Assembly: GCA_965603205.1 (NCBI GenBank)
Contig: CBFDCC010000003.1
Span: 124,001 to 188,000, forward strand
DNA: 64,000 bases
Direction of reading: 5' to 3'
Source of the DNA: Temperatibacter sp965603205
GTDB taxonomy: Bacteria; Pseudomonadota; Alphaproteobacteria; Sphingomonadales; Kordiimonadaceae
Shown here in pieces: positions 1 through 8,305 of this stretch. Position 1 is the first letter of the stretch; each line of letters opens with the position of its first letter. A program made the translations under genes and the position numbers. The notes under the pieces are model-generated. The model saw only the letters and a list, made by a program, of their open reading frames with translations. It searched no databases and was not told the DNA's origin.

Positions 1-496
1 CACTCATGTCGCGCTTACCAGTAATCATGTCGTCATTGCCTTTGGTAAAGTTATCGCGTTCAGGGTCTGTACGAGACCAATCAACAACCATTGCACGCTT
101 TGAAATACGCCAATCGCCATCACGGCACTCATATTCATCAATATAACGACCACCAACGATCAGGTCTTTTTCACCATCATCCTCTTTGATACGGTGCCAT
201 GCGTTAAAATAGACCTCGCCAGTGGCTGTATCACCGCTAATATCAAGAGTTACCTGACCAATAAAATGCTGACTAGCTATCATGTCAGAGAGAAATCCTT
301 GGGCAAAATCAACAAACTCTTCGGCGTTACCATTCATCATACCAACCTCAACCATGGCATCAGCGTGGAAGGCGGTAAGATTTAATTCACGATCTAAACG
401 GTCCAGACCACGCATATAACGTCCAACAGCATTAGTGATGTCACGGCGCGCACATAGATCACGCACTTCAGCTTCTAAATTAAAATCGCTACTCAT
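1..496 (-). CDS. SnoaL-like / NTF2-fold protein, partial (C-terminus off window)
   Basis: The reverse strand reads open from an ATG at 496 to the left edge, so the stop lies outside the window. The visible product starts MSSDFNLEAEVRDLCARRDI and contains GRYMRGLDRLDRELNL, a typical SnoaL_4/NTF2-like N-terminal helix, then a beta-sheet segment with DWRISKRAMVVDW. Small cone-shaped alpha+beta proteins of this fold act as isomerases, dehydratases, cyclases or non-catalytic subunits. The gene starts one base past the stop of the upstream SnoaL gene (TGA at 498-500), so translation is probably coupled. It is the last visible member of the leftward catabolic operon. The family call is fairly safe; no substrate can be read from it. 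Confidence 0.8.
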   Translation of the reverse strand, partial: MSSDFNLEAEVRDLCARRDITNAVGRYMRGLDRLDRELNLTAFHADAMVEVGMMNGNAEEFVDFAQGFLSDMIASQHFIGQVTLDISGDTATGEVYFNAWHRIKEDDGEKDLIVGGRYIDEYECRDGDWRISKRAMVVDWSRTDPERDNFTKGNDDMITGKRDMS

Positions 497-497
497 G

Positions 498-1037
498 TCA
501 TTCTTTCCCGTCTATTGAATTAAGCAGAGGAATGGCGCCCGCTTGGCTCTCAGAATATAGCGATACTGTATCAACCGACACCTTAAAGCTATCACCAGGT
601 ACGTCACCCGCGGGATTAAGGATATTAGAATTACCCTCCCAACTATTAATACGCACTGAGCGTTTAACAATACGCCAGCCATCATCTTCTTTTTCAAAAT
701 TATCATTATACCAGCCGTAACCAGCCCATTTATCACCATCCCGCATGCCGTGTCGCACTTGAATCCAGTGGCCATATGTAACACTAACAGCTTTATCGCC
801 CTTGATATCATACATAAAGTTACACATGAGGTGGTGCGTTGAATCTAATACAGCATGGAAAGCCTCAAAATCATTTTTAAACTGTTCTAAATCTGTCCAA
901 ACAGCTGCACCGCCGAAATCGCAAAGCAGATTTTTCTTTGAGAAAACACGATCAAACAAATCCCAGCGCCTTGTATCCACGGCAAAACCATATAGATCCA
1001 CTAATTCTCTAATCTCACTTGCATCTAATTGTGACAT
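498..1037 (-). CDS. SnoaL-like / NTF2-fold protein
   Basis: A 179-residue protein with the SnoaL_4-type pattern: an N-terminal helix (ELVDLYGFAVDTRRWDLFDRVF, about residues 11-32), an STHHLMCNFMYDI segment near residue 66, and a closing strand GWRIVKRSVRINSW near residue 120. Such proteins often accompany steroid, terpenoid and aromatic catabolic genes, where they act as isomerases, dehydratases or helper subunits. A GGGAGAAG Shine-Dalgarno lies just upstream of the ATG. It sits between the DUF35/thiolase pair and another SnoaL gene. Two SnoaL genes in tandem suggest a heteromer or two related steps. No function beyond the fold is claimed. Confidence 0.85.
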   Translation of the reverse strand: MSQLDASEIRELVDLYGFAVDTRRWDLFDRVFSKKNLLCDFGGAAVWTDLEQFKNDFEAFHAVLDSTHHLMCNFMYDIKGDKAVSVTYGHWIQVRHGMRDGDKWAGYGWYNDNFEKEDDGWRIVKRSVRINSWEGNSNILNPAGDVPGDSFKVSVDTVSLYSESQAGAIPLLNSIDGKE

Positions 1038-1091
1038 AACTTACTTCTCCCTTTTAAATTCCCGAATGCCTAATTCTATAAGCTCCCCAGC

Positions 1092-1502
1092 TTAAGCAGG
1101 CTTGAAAACCGGCATATCAATCTCATCCGACCAAGGCTCGAATGTAACCTTGACCTCTAAACCAATGGATAAATCACCCTCAGCGCACTCTATAATATGG
1201 CTCATCATTTGCGGACCTTCTTCTAAAAGGACTATCGCTAGAACTTGCGGACCATCTACACAATATGCCTTTGATACAGATCGATGCATTACAGTGTAGC
1301 TTACAATTTTTCCTCGGCCACTGGCCTCAGTCCAATCCACAGCAGCGGACATACATTTTGTACAGATACTACGTGGATAGAATTGAATATTACCACAATC
1401 ACCGCAGGTCTGAATAAGTAACTTCTTGTCTCGACACCCTTGCCAGTAGGCTTCGGTTTCAGGTGTGGGTCTAGGTTGGGTTTTTAATATTTCAGTAGTC
1501 AT
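1092..1502 (-). CDS. Zn-ribbon OB-fold protein (DUF35 family), partner of the thiolase-like protein
   Basis: This 136-residue protein has a rubredoxin-like zinc ribbon near residues 33-50 (CGDCGNIQFYPRSICTKC: two CxxC pairs), then an OB-fold with GRGKIVSYTVMH. This is the DUF35 architecture. In established examples (ChsH2 C-terminal domain with Ltp2 in steroid side-chain degradation), the DUF35 domain binds and is needed by an SCP2-thiolase-like aldolase. Its start codon overlaps the stop of the thiolase-like gene by one base (TAATG), which supports a two-subunit complex. Family call firm; aldolase role inferred from the pairing. Confidence 0.88.
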   Translation of the reverse strand: MTTEILKTQPRPTPETEAYWQGCRDKKLLIQTCGDCGNIQFYPRSICTKCMSAAVDWTEASGRGKIVSYTVMHRSVSKAYCVDGPQVLAIVLLEEGPQMMSHIIECAEGDLSIGLEVKVTFEPWSDEIDMPVFKPA

Positions 1503-2668
1503 TAGCTATTGTCCCTTCCTAAAATTACTGTGCAATGGCTAGACATGATGCCGCCCTGAGCGTGGACCAATGCAGTTTCAGCCCCTACCACTTGTCTATC
1601 ACCGGCTTGATGTCTTAGCTGCTTCACAGCCTCAGTTAACGCGAACATTGACCCAGGGTTGCCTGAATGACAATGCGAGAGTAACCCACCATGCGTGTTG
1701 GTTGGTAATGCTCCACCCAAATCAAGGTTGCCGTCTGCGACAAATGCACCAGCCTCGCCCTTAGGGCAGAAACCTAAATCCTCTAATTCAATAAGTACAA
1801 CAGGTGTGAAACAATCATATATTCCAGCCAAATCAATATCCTTTGGCGTAAGTCCTGCCATCTCATAAGCACGACGACCAGAATCTTCTGCCGCCGATGA
1901 TGTCAAATTATGTGACTGTGAAATATGCTCATGAGTGTGACCTTCGCCAACACCGAGAAGATATATAGGCGGCTGCTTTAATTCTGCCGCACGCTTTGCT
2001 GACATCATGACAATGGCAGCACCACCATCAGATACAAGCGAGCAATCTAACATGTGCAGTGGATCAGCAATCATACGAGAGTTAACAACGTCCTCAATAG
2101 TAATCATATCCCGCATTTGCGCCTCAGGATTACGCGCTGCGTGGGTACGCATTGCCACCGCAACGCCTGCAAAATCTTCTGCTGTTGCGCCATATTTTTC
2201 CATATAGGCACGACCAATAAGACCATAAAAAGCAGGCACCGTAGGACCGTAAGGACTCTCGAACTGTGGATGCCCCGATGAGGATTGTAACAGCATCGCC
2301 TGATCACGAGAAAGGCCACTGCGCAGCCTGTCGGCCATAGCAATTACAACAACTTCACACGTGCCTGTCTCGATAGCAGAGGCAGCGTGATGAAGGGCGG
2401 CAAATGTAGTACCACCACCAGCACCAATACTCATACAGTAGTCAGGGAATATCTGCATATATTCCGCAATAGTTTCTGCGTGATACATATAAGGCTCTGT
2501 CATAGAATTACAGGTGATAAGCCCATCTACCTGATCTTTGCCGATACCCGCATCATTAAGCGAGCGAACAATAGCGTCCACACATAACTGAGTAGCGCCC
2601 ATATTGGTGATGATACCCACATCGGTATCTGCCGATCCTACGATCGCTACCTTACCTCTTAAACTCAC
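1502..2668 (-). CDS. SCP2-type thiolase-like protein (probable retro-aldolase subunit)
   Basis: A 388-residue thiolase-fold protein of the lipid-transfer/SCPx type. Where a biosynthetic or degradative thiolase has its nucleophilic cysteine (CxSG), this one has a glycine-rich GAGGGTTFAALHHA stretch near residue 83, so Claisen-type thiolysis by that cysteine is unlikely. It keeps GIYDCFTP near residue 283 and a THGGLLSHCHSGNPG loop near 325, features shared with Ltp2-like aldolases acting on beta-hydroxyacyl-CoA. It is directly coupled to the DUF35 gene and lies downstream of two hot-dog dehydratase subunits, an order that fits hydration followed by retro-aldol cleavage. The aldolase assignment is inference. 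Confidence 0.82.
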   Translation of the reverse strand: MSLRGKVAIVGSADTDVGIITNMGATQLCVDAIVRSLNDAGIGKDQVDGLITCNSMTEPYMYHAETIAEYMQIFPDYCMSIGAGGGTTFAALHHAASAIETGTCEVVVIAMADRLRSGLSRDQAMLLQSSSGHPQFESPYGPTVPAFYGLIGRAYMEKYGATAEDFAGVAVAMRTHAARNPEAQMRDMITIEDVVNSRMIADPLHMLDCSLVSDGGAAIVMMSAKRAAELKQPPIYLLGVGEGHTHEHISQSHNLTSSAAEDSGRRAYEMAGLTPKDIDLAGIYDCFTPVVLIELEDLGFCPKGEAGAFVADGNLDLGGALPTNTHGGLLSHCHSGNPGSMFALTEAVKQLRHQAGDRQVVGAETALVHAQGGIMSSHCTVILGRDNS

Positions 2669-2685
2669 GACACTCTTCCTTTAGA

Positions 2686-3105
2686 TTAATTAAAACGCAT
2701 GGTCAGCTTACTGGGGGTAAGAACATCACCTGCAGCATTAATTATATTCACTTCTAAGTCGACTTCGCGCACGTCCGTTCTTACAGCGGTTACTGTAGCT
2801 TGCGAGCGTAATATTTCACCCGCGATAGCAAATTGACGGTTTGAATAATTTACATTAACCAGATCGCCAGCATCGCCAATCCATTCAATCGCAACCTGCG
2901 TGATCCAATCCCCCATAAGAGGCCCTGGAACCACGACACCCGGATATCCTTCAACATCCATAGCCCAAGGATGGTCAAAATGGATACGGTGCGCATTCCA
3001 CAAAGCCGCATTATATAAAAACAACTGAATATTATCGGGTGCATACTCACGCACAGGTAATATGTCGCCAACTTTGATGTCTTCTATTTTCAACATATCA
3101 CTCAC
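2686..3105 (-). CDS. MaoC-like hot-dog dehydratase/hydratase subunit
   Basis: A 139-residue single hot-dog protein. The segment LWNAHRIHFDHPWA (residues 34-47) matches the hydratase-2 motif, in which Asp and His activate water across a 2-enoyl-CoA. It overlaps the upstream FAS1-like dehydratase gene by four bases (ATGA). Two different single hot-dog proteins encoded together normally form a heteromeric enoyl-CoA hydratase, as in the ChsH1-ChsH2 or HTD2-like systems. Placed between the CoA ligase and the thiolase/DUF35 pair, it probably hydrates the pathway's enoyl-CoA before C-C cleavage. Confidence 0.85.
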   Translation of the reverse strand: MSDMLKIEDIKVGDILPVREYAPDNIQLFLYNAALWNAHRIHFDHPWAMDVEGYPGVVVPGPLMGDWITQVAIEWIGDAGDLVNVNYSNRQFAIAGEILRSQATVTAVRTDVREVDLEVNIINAAGDVLTPSKLTMRFN

Positions 3106-3554
3106 CGTAAAATTCTTGTGGTTTTTTCAGAAATAACTGGCTCACCAGCCTCTGTTTTAATTTCCATGTCTACTTCATAAAAAATCAGCGGCCCCTTTGA
3201 ACCCATCTTTTCATATATAGCGCTAAGAGTTCGGGTAGCCACCAAAACATCACCCGGCACAATTGGACGGTGATACGTGATATCTAGACCACCAGCCATG
3301 GCGCGCTTCAATGGGAACTCAGGCAGAAATGTATCAATGTTAACGCCATCAGGTGTTAAATCTTCCATATTGACCACATCCCAAAATAGCGCCACATGAT
3401 AGGTAGCAGCTGCTACATCGCCAGATAGATATTTTTCAAGGCGCTGATCTGTCGCTACCGCATATTTACGAATATCACGACGCGTTACCACCTCTGACCT
3501 AGGCTCAGATACCATACCGATATTTGCAAGCAATTCAGGTGTTAACAAGGTCAT
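3102..3554 (-). CDS. FAS1-like (MaoC N-terminal type) dehydratase subunit
   Basis: A 150-residue protein of the FAS1-like dehydratase-domain family, the pseudo-half of hydratase-2 heterodimers. The visible pattern is VVTRRDIRKYAVATDQ near residue 22, then the hot-dog core with ITYHRPIVPGDVLVATRTL (about 92-110) and FYEVDMEIKTEAGEPV. It overlaps the CoA ligase by four bases (ATGA) upstream and the MaoC partner by four bases downstream, so the three are co-translated. Expected partner: the MaoC-like subunit at 2686-3105. Confidence 0.83.
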   Translation of the reverse strand: MTLLTPELLANIGMVSEPRSEVVTRRDIRKYAVATDQRLEKYLSGDVAAATYHVALFWDVVNMEDLTPDGVNIDTFLPEFPLKRAMAGGLDITYHRPIVPGDVLVATRTLSAIYEKMGSKGPLIFYEVDMEIKTEAGEPVISEKTTRILR

Positions 3555-5104
3555 ACTTGTTTCTCCTCATTAGCCCAATAGGGGTCACGAAGCTCTCTTT
3601 TTAGGATTTTACCTGTCGGTGCTTTCGGCAGTGATTCAACAAAATCAACAGAACGTGGTTTTTGATATGAAGCAAGATTAGCTCGCGCAATATCAATGAT
3701 TTCTTTCTCTGTAGCTTTCATACCCGGTTTGAGCACAACAACCGCCTTAACGGCTTCGCCCCATTCATCATCGGGAACACCAATCACAGCAACTTCAAGA
3801 ACAGCAGTATGCTTAGCAATCGCGCCTTCGACCTGTGTGGAATAAATATTTTCCCCACCAGAGATGATCATATCCTTGGCTCTATCTTGGATAAAGACAT
3901 ATCCTTCATCATCCCAAGTAGCCACATCACCAGTGCTCATCCAGCCATCATGCATAATCTCAGCTGTTAGATCTTCTTTTTTCCAATAACCCAGCATATT
4001 TGCTTCTGAGCGCACAGTAATCTCACCAAGAGTTTTATTATCTTTAGGGACCATATTCCCTTCGTCATCAACAAGCTTAACCTCTGTAACAAAACCAGCT
4101 CGGCCACATGATGACAAACGCTCAGGGTGAATGCCGTTTATAGCATTGGCGTGATCTTCTTGAGATAAGAAAGTCATGGTCAGACCTTCTGTTTGGCCAT
4201 ACCCTTGAATAAGAGTGCAAGGGAATTTCTCTAACGCGAGCTTGACGATCGATGCTGGCATAGGGCCACCACCATATTGGATATTGCGTAATGAGCTGAT
4301 GTCATATTTATCGAAATCTTCAACGGCCATCATCCAGTTCAACATTGTAGTAATGCCGAGGAAAGCTGAAACGCGTTCTTTTTCAATAACTTCAAGCGCT
4401 AACTTAGCCTCAAAATTAATCAGAACGACTGGGCAGCCATGGGCCATATAATTCATGGCGATACCAACGGGAATATGGAACATTTGCCCAGTCAACATAT
4501 AAACATCAGTTGGTACAATACGCTCTGCTACGGTTTGATTTAGCATCCCCATATAAAGACTGTGATGCGAAATCAGCGCCCCCTTTGAGATACCAGTTGT
4601 GCCACCTGTATATAGAATAAGGTATGGATCATCACCACCAACATCATCAAAACCAACTGGCTCAGTAGGCGCATGATTCATCACAAGCTCTTCATAAGAA
4701 CCATCTGAACCTTCGCCTATTTGAAGGTGAGTTTTAACTTTTAACTGATCTTTAACTGCCTCCCATTGACCCAAAAACTCAAAGCTAGTAATCATCACTG
4801 AAGGATCACCATCATTAACAATAGCCGCAAGTTCTGCGTCACCTTGGCGCCAGTTTAATGGCTGAAGAATAAGACCTATTAGACCACAAGCATAAAACAG
4901 CTCAAAATACTCAATACTATTCTTGGATAAAACAGAAACACGCTCGCCGCGCTTTAATCCTAATCCAGTTAGAGCATTAGCTACACGGTAAACCCGCTCG
5001 TTCAATTCTCCAAAGGAAACACGCCTATCATTAGGTATATCAACCACCGCTAAGCGTGTTGGGTCCATTGCAGCATATTTTGCAGGAATACGTCCTAAAT
5101 TCAT
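3551..5104 (-). CDS. AMP-forming acyl-CoA synthetase
   Basis: A 517-residue class I adenylate-forming enzyme. The P-loop-like A3 motif LYTGGTTGISKG is near residue 164, GYGQTEG near 295, the STGDVATWDDEGYVFIQDR hinge near 390, and the C-terminal catalytic lysine motif PKAPTGKILKRELR near 497. It would activate a carboxylic acid to acyl-AMP and then acyl-CoA in the cytoplasm. An AAGGA Shine-Dalgarno precedes the ATG. It heads the tight ligase/hydratase/aldolase string with ATGA overlaps. Substrate unknown; long-chain and branched or alicyclic acids are all possible. Confidence 0.92.
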   Translation of the reverse strand: MNLGRIPAKYAAMDPTRLAVVDIPNDRRVSFGELNERVYRVANALTGLGLKRGERVSVLSKNSIEYFELFYACGLIGLILQPLNWRQGDAELAAIVNDGDPSVMITSFEFLGQWEAVKDQLKVKTHLQIGEGSDGSYEELVMNHAPTEPVGFDDVGGDDPYLILYTGGTTGISKGALISHHSLYMGMLNQTVAERIVPTDVYMLTGQMFHIPVGIAMNYMAHGCPVVLINFEAKLALEVIEKERVSAFLGITTMLNWMMAVEDFDKYDISSLRNIQYGGGPMPASIVKLALEKFPCTLIQGYGQTEGLTMTFLSQEDHANAINGIHPERLSSCGRAGFVTEVKLVDDEGNMVPKDNKTLGEITVRSEANMLGYWKKEDLTAEIMHDGWMSTGDVATWDDEGYVFIQDRAKDMIISGGENIYSTQVEGAIAKHTAVLEVAVIGVPDDEWGEAVKAVVVLKPGMKATEKEIIDIARANLASYQKPRSVDFVESLPKAPTGKILKRELRDPYWANEEKQV

Positions 5105-5120
5105 AACTTAATCCTTCAAA

Positions 5121-5537
5121 TTAAAATGGCATGTCTAAATCAAGTTGACGTTTATAAATTTTCCACTCTCCATCAACTTTTTTAAGCTGATCGTGGTAAG
5201 TACCTGTTGAAACAAGCTTGTTTTTCTCGTTTTCTGTAGCAAAAAGTGTAAGGTTTGAAACTGCATGAACAATATCGCCCTCAACTTTATCAAAAAATAG
5301 ATTTGATATTACATGCTTTCTAACATCTGTTTGCACGTCGATTGCACCTTGCATTAGGCCCATAATTGCTTCACGACCTTCAAAGGGACCAACTACTGTG
5401 CCACCCGCGATATTAACCGTCATTTCCGCATCTGGTGTAAAACAGGCTTCAATGCGTGCTACATTATGCATATCCAGCCCATAAGCTGCACGATTTAGAA
5501 GTTCTTGCATTAAAAATTTATCAGCAACATCTATCAT
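5121..5537 (-). CDS. SnoaL-like / NTF2-fold protein
   Basis: A 138-residue protein with the SnoaL_4 layout: helix NRAAYGLDMHNVARIEACFTPD (about 15-36), a beta-rich core (HVISNLFFDKVEGD) and closing strand WKIYKRQLDLDMPF. It lies 16 bases upstream of the CoA ligase and downstream of the TetR gene, probably first gene of the ligase operon. A GGTAGGA ribosome-binding site is visible. It is one of four proteins of this fold in the cluster; a catalytic role (isomerase or dehydratase) is possible but not shown. Confidence 0.83.
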   Translation of the reverse strand: MIDVADKFLMQELLNRAAYGLDMHNVARIEACFTPDAEMTVNIAGGTVVGPFEGREAIMGLMQGAIDVQTDVRKHVISNLFFDKVEGDIVHAVSNLTLFATENEKNKLVSTGTYHDQLKKVDGEWKIYKRQLDLDMPF

Positions 5538-5600
5538 TTTTATTCCTACCTTTACTAACTTACCTTAACGATGATTTTAACACTCACCGTGACCTTTAGA

Positions 5601-6224
5601 TCATTCTAAAGGCTTTAAACCTGTCATTTTCAACATAGTCTTATGGAATACGCGGTGCGCTTCATCTAGCTCGAAACCACGATCAAAATAGACCGCCGTC
5701 CTAAGACCGATTAGCGTTGCGTAGGCAACCTCCGCAGCATCAGATATATTAGCTATAAATACACCAGGTGACTTTTTAATAAGCTCCCGCAAATACACTT
5801 TACAGGCGGCATCTAATTCAGACTTTTCCTGTTGCAAAACCTTATCATTCACCGCAACACCAAAACATTCCAACATCAAACCAATTTCGGATTTAGTTAT
5901 GCCTGCACCACCAAAAAATAGATTTGATAAATCGTCAATCTGCTGACGTGGCTCAGTGCTACTAATTTCATTTAACCTAGTGATAATTTGTTTTGAAACA
6001 TTCTTAAAATACTGCTGAAGAATTGCTTCTTTACCATCAAAATAATATAATAAATGACTTGGATACATTTTTGCAGCTTTGGCAATATCGGCTAGCGTGG
6101 TTTGATTATAACCTTTAGAGATCATACAATCGTGCAAAGCCCATAAAATTGTTTTTCTGCGCTCATGTCCGCGATCAGCCTTTTTTGCTGAACTCTCTTT
6201 TGTATTTTCTTGATTTAATGTCAC
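5601..6224 (-). CDS. TetR/AcrR-family transcriptional regulator
   Basis: A 207-residue regulator. The N-terminal helix-turn-helix runs about residues 22-68 (RRKTILWALHDCMISKG...TTLADIAKAAKM...LLYYFDGKEAIL), with the TetR hallmark of a Tyr-Tyr-Phe after the recognition helix. The C-terminal domain is helical and unrecognised, as usual for the ligand-binding part. The start is GTG at 6224. It is the only dedicated one-component regulator in the 1-39.6 kb cluster, so it is the best candidate for the protein binding the TTGAAT-N3-ATTCAA palindrome. That link is inferred: no copy of the palindrome was found at its own promoter. Confidence 0.88.
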   Translation of the reverse strand: MTLNQENTKESSAKKADRGHERRKTILWALHDCMISKGYNQTTLADIAKAAKMYPSHLLYYFDGKEAILQQYFKNVSKQIITRLNEISSTEPRQQIDDLSNLFFGGAGITKSEIGLMLECFGVAVNDKVLQQEKSELDAACKVYLRELIKKSPGVFIANISDAAEVAYATLIGLRTAVYFDRGFELDEAHRVFHKTMLKMTGLKPLE

Positions 6225-6372
6225 AGCCTAAATCTCTTTCTCGTATTATTTTAAAAAATAAACAACAGAGGGCCAGCTATATCTGCGCCCCCATTTGCTT
6301 CATTGACAAGATCGGCTATACCATAAAAGGCTATGGTTCCTACAGCATTTAGTTTAGTTAAATATCCTAAAT

Positions 6373-7125
6373 CTAAAGCTTGCAAGATTCCCCCCCGTCC
6401 ATAACAAAAACACCACCAGTCGCAAAACTAGATAACTCAGAAGATAAGTAGCAAACTAGCGGGCCTATTTCTTCGCATTTCCCCATGCGCTTGGCAGCAA
6501 TTTTACTTATACGCGCTTTTAGCATTTCAGGAGAATCCATCACTGCACTTTGAGCGTCTGTTTCAAAAGCACCAGGCGCAATTGCGTTAACCTGAATGCC
6601 TAATTTTGCAATCTCAGCAGAAAGCGCCTTAGTAAATTGTAGCAAAGCCCCCTTAGATGATGAGTATGAAACCAACATAGCCTTACCTAAAATACCCGAT
6701 GTAGAAGCAATATTAATAATCTTACCGCTACCGCGTTCAACCATATGCTTAATAGCTTCACGAGACAGAATAGCAGGTGCAGTTACATTCACCGCAAATA
6801 CACGGTCCCACTCTTCTTGATCTTGCTTGATAAACTTACCTGCTGGCGCAATACCAGCATTATTGATAACAACATCAAGGCGTCCAAAGGTATCAACGGC
6901 TAGATTAGGCAGTGCTGCAACAGCATCACGGTCCATCATGTCGCACGTAACAGCTTTAATATTATCTGGCGCAGTTTCTTGCAATTTTTGAAGTTCCGCT
7001 GCTGATCTGGCAACCGCGACAACATTCATGCCCTGTTCTACGAGCGAGACAACCATAGCACGGCCAAGCCCACGACTAGCACCTGTTACAATCGCCACTT
7101 GGCCATCAAGTTTAAAATCCATCAT
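6373..7125 (-). CDS. SDR-family NAD(P)-dependent oxidoreductase
   Basis: A 250-residue classical short-chain dehydrogenase. The nucleotide-binding motif TGASRGLGRA is near residue 15, NNAG near 90, Ser about 143, the catalytic YSSSK near 156, and a PGAFETD segment follows. It overlaps the acyl-CoA dehydrogenase gene by four bases (ATGA; two ATGs in a row, the first at 7125). It would oxidise a hydroxyl or reduce a ketone on the pathway intermediate, possibly as the 3-hydroxyacyl-CoA dehydrogenase of the left operon. Cofactor preference is not decided here. Confidence 0.88.
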   Translation of the reverse strand: MMDFKLDGQVAIVTGASRGLGRAMVVSLVEQGMNVVAVARSAAELQKLQETAPDNIKAVTCDMMDRDAVAALPNLAVDTFGRLDVVINNAGIAPAGKFIKQDQEEWDRVFAVNVTAPAILSREAIKHMVERGSGKIINIASTSGILGKAMLVSYSSSKGALLQFTKALSAEIAKLGIQVNAIAPGAFETDAQSAVMDSPEMLKARISKIAAKRMGKCEEIGPLVCYLSSELSSFATGGVFVMDGGESCKL

Positions 7126-8252
7126 TCTACTATACTCGCTAATTCTCTGGCGATGCCTGTACGCAACACCTCTGATGATCCTTCATAAATACGCATAGGG
7201 CGGGCTTGGCGGTACAGGCGCTCAATTTTAGTGCCCTTAACCAGTCCAAAACGACCCATCATTTGAATAGTGCGATCCACAACCCGTGTTGCCATCTCAC
7301 TTGCGGCTAACTTAGCCATTGATGAATGTTGCAGTGATGATGCAGGGTCTGACTTAGCCATATGAGCTGCGCGATAAGCGAGCAAACGGCACATTTCAAT
7401 CTCTGTCCAGTTATCGGCTAACATTCCAGCGATTGGGCCTAATCTATTCAACGGCTTACCAAACTGTTTACGCGTACGCGTATGACGCACACCCTCTTCC
7501 ATGGCAGCCTGAGCAAGGCCTACGGCAGCACCTGCAACAGACACACGGAATACAGACAAGGTTGCTAGAACTAGATCTAATCCTCGACCAGCCACACCTA
7601 TAAGCGCCGTTTTAGGTATACGCACATTCCTAAAACTAACATCACCCAATACATGCGGCGCAATCAGTTCTGGTGTTGGCGTAATAGATATACCATCTGT
7701 ATCTGCAGGCACGAGCACCATTGAATAGCCTTCACCATGACGGGCGAATACTTGATAAAAATCAGCACATCCCGCATTAGAGATAAATGACTTTTCACCA
7801 TGTAAGATAAAATCATCACCATCTTCTGTCAGTGTGGTTAATATAGATTTCAGGTCTGACCCCGCTTCTGGCTCGGTCAAGGCTAATGCAGGCAAAGCCT
7901 CAGCTTTTGCAATAAGTGGCAGCCACTTTTCACATTGCTCTTTTGTGCCTGCGACTGACAAAGCAAAACTACCAATGCCCTGCAAAGCAAACAACGAATC
8001 TAAATGCGAAGATACACCCATAAAGACTTCACGTACGACACAGATTGCCAGCGGATCCACCTTATCTAATAGTCCGCCATATTCTTTTGGCACCATCAAT
8101 GACGATAGCCCGCTTTTTTGTAGTGCCTTTAGAATGCCAGGATGTAGTTCGTTCATCGCATCCGCTTCAAATGCTATATCTTCGATAGAAGCAGCAAGCT
8201 TTTTCGCCTGCTCTTGGTACTCTATATATTCTGGATCAAGATCAAATTTCAT
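7122..8252 (-). CDS. Acyl-CoA dehydrogenase
   Basis: A 376-residue flavoprotein of the acyl-CoA dehydrogenase family. The flavin/substrate motif ALALTEPEAGSDL is near residue 135, RTRKQFGKPLNR near 255, and the C-terminal IYEGSSEVLRTGIARE carries a glutamate (about 357) where many ACADs have the catalytic base. It introduces the alpha,beta double bond into an acyl-CoA and passes electrons to ETF, which is not in the window. It is sandwiched between a crotonase and an SDR, giving a beta-oxidation set. One ACAD gene, not a heteromeric pair, is seen here. Confidence 0.92.
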   Translation of the reverse strand: MKFDLDPEYIEYQEQAKKLAASIEDIAFEADAMNELHPGILKALQKSGLSSLMVPKEYGGLLDKVDPLAICVVREVFMGVSSHLDSLFALQGIGSFALSVAGTKEQCEKWLPLIAKAEALPALALTEPEAGSDLKSILTTLTEDGDDFILHGEKSFISNAGCADFYQVFARHGEGYSMVLVPADTDGISITPTPELIAPHVLGDVSFRNVRIPKTALIGVAGRGLDLVLATLSVFRVSVAGAAVGLAQAAMEEGVRHTRTRKQFGKPLNRLGPIAGMLADNWTEIEMCRLLAYRAAHMAKSDPASSLQHSSMAKLAASEMATRVVDRTIQMMGRFGLVKGTKIERLYRQARPMRIYEGSSEVLRTGIARELASIVE

Positions 8253-8284
8253 ATCTTAAGAACTTCCTTAAAGTATTGCCAAAT

Positions 8285-8301
8285 CTCATATTAAATATGA
8301 G
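8285..8301. repeat. 17-bp perfect palindrome between crotonase and acyl-CoA dehydrogenase genes
   Basis: CTCATATTAAATATGAG is fully self-complementary around a 3-base loop. It lies in the 53-base gap downstream of the crotonase stop. No T-run follows, so a weak mRNA-processing or attenuating hairpin is likelier than a full terminator. Confidence 0.5.
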
Positions 8302-8305
8302 CTAT

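Noticed and set aside
512..811. Long open frames antisense or frame-shifted to the catabolic genes (for example 512-811, 802-1095, 7834-8259, 44768-45211)
   Set aside because: They overlap well-supported genes entirely, lack ribosome sites and give low-complexity or membrane-like products typical of shadow frames.
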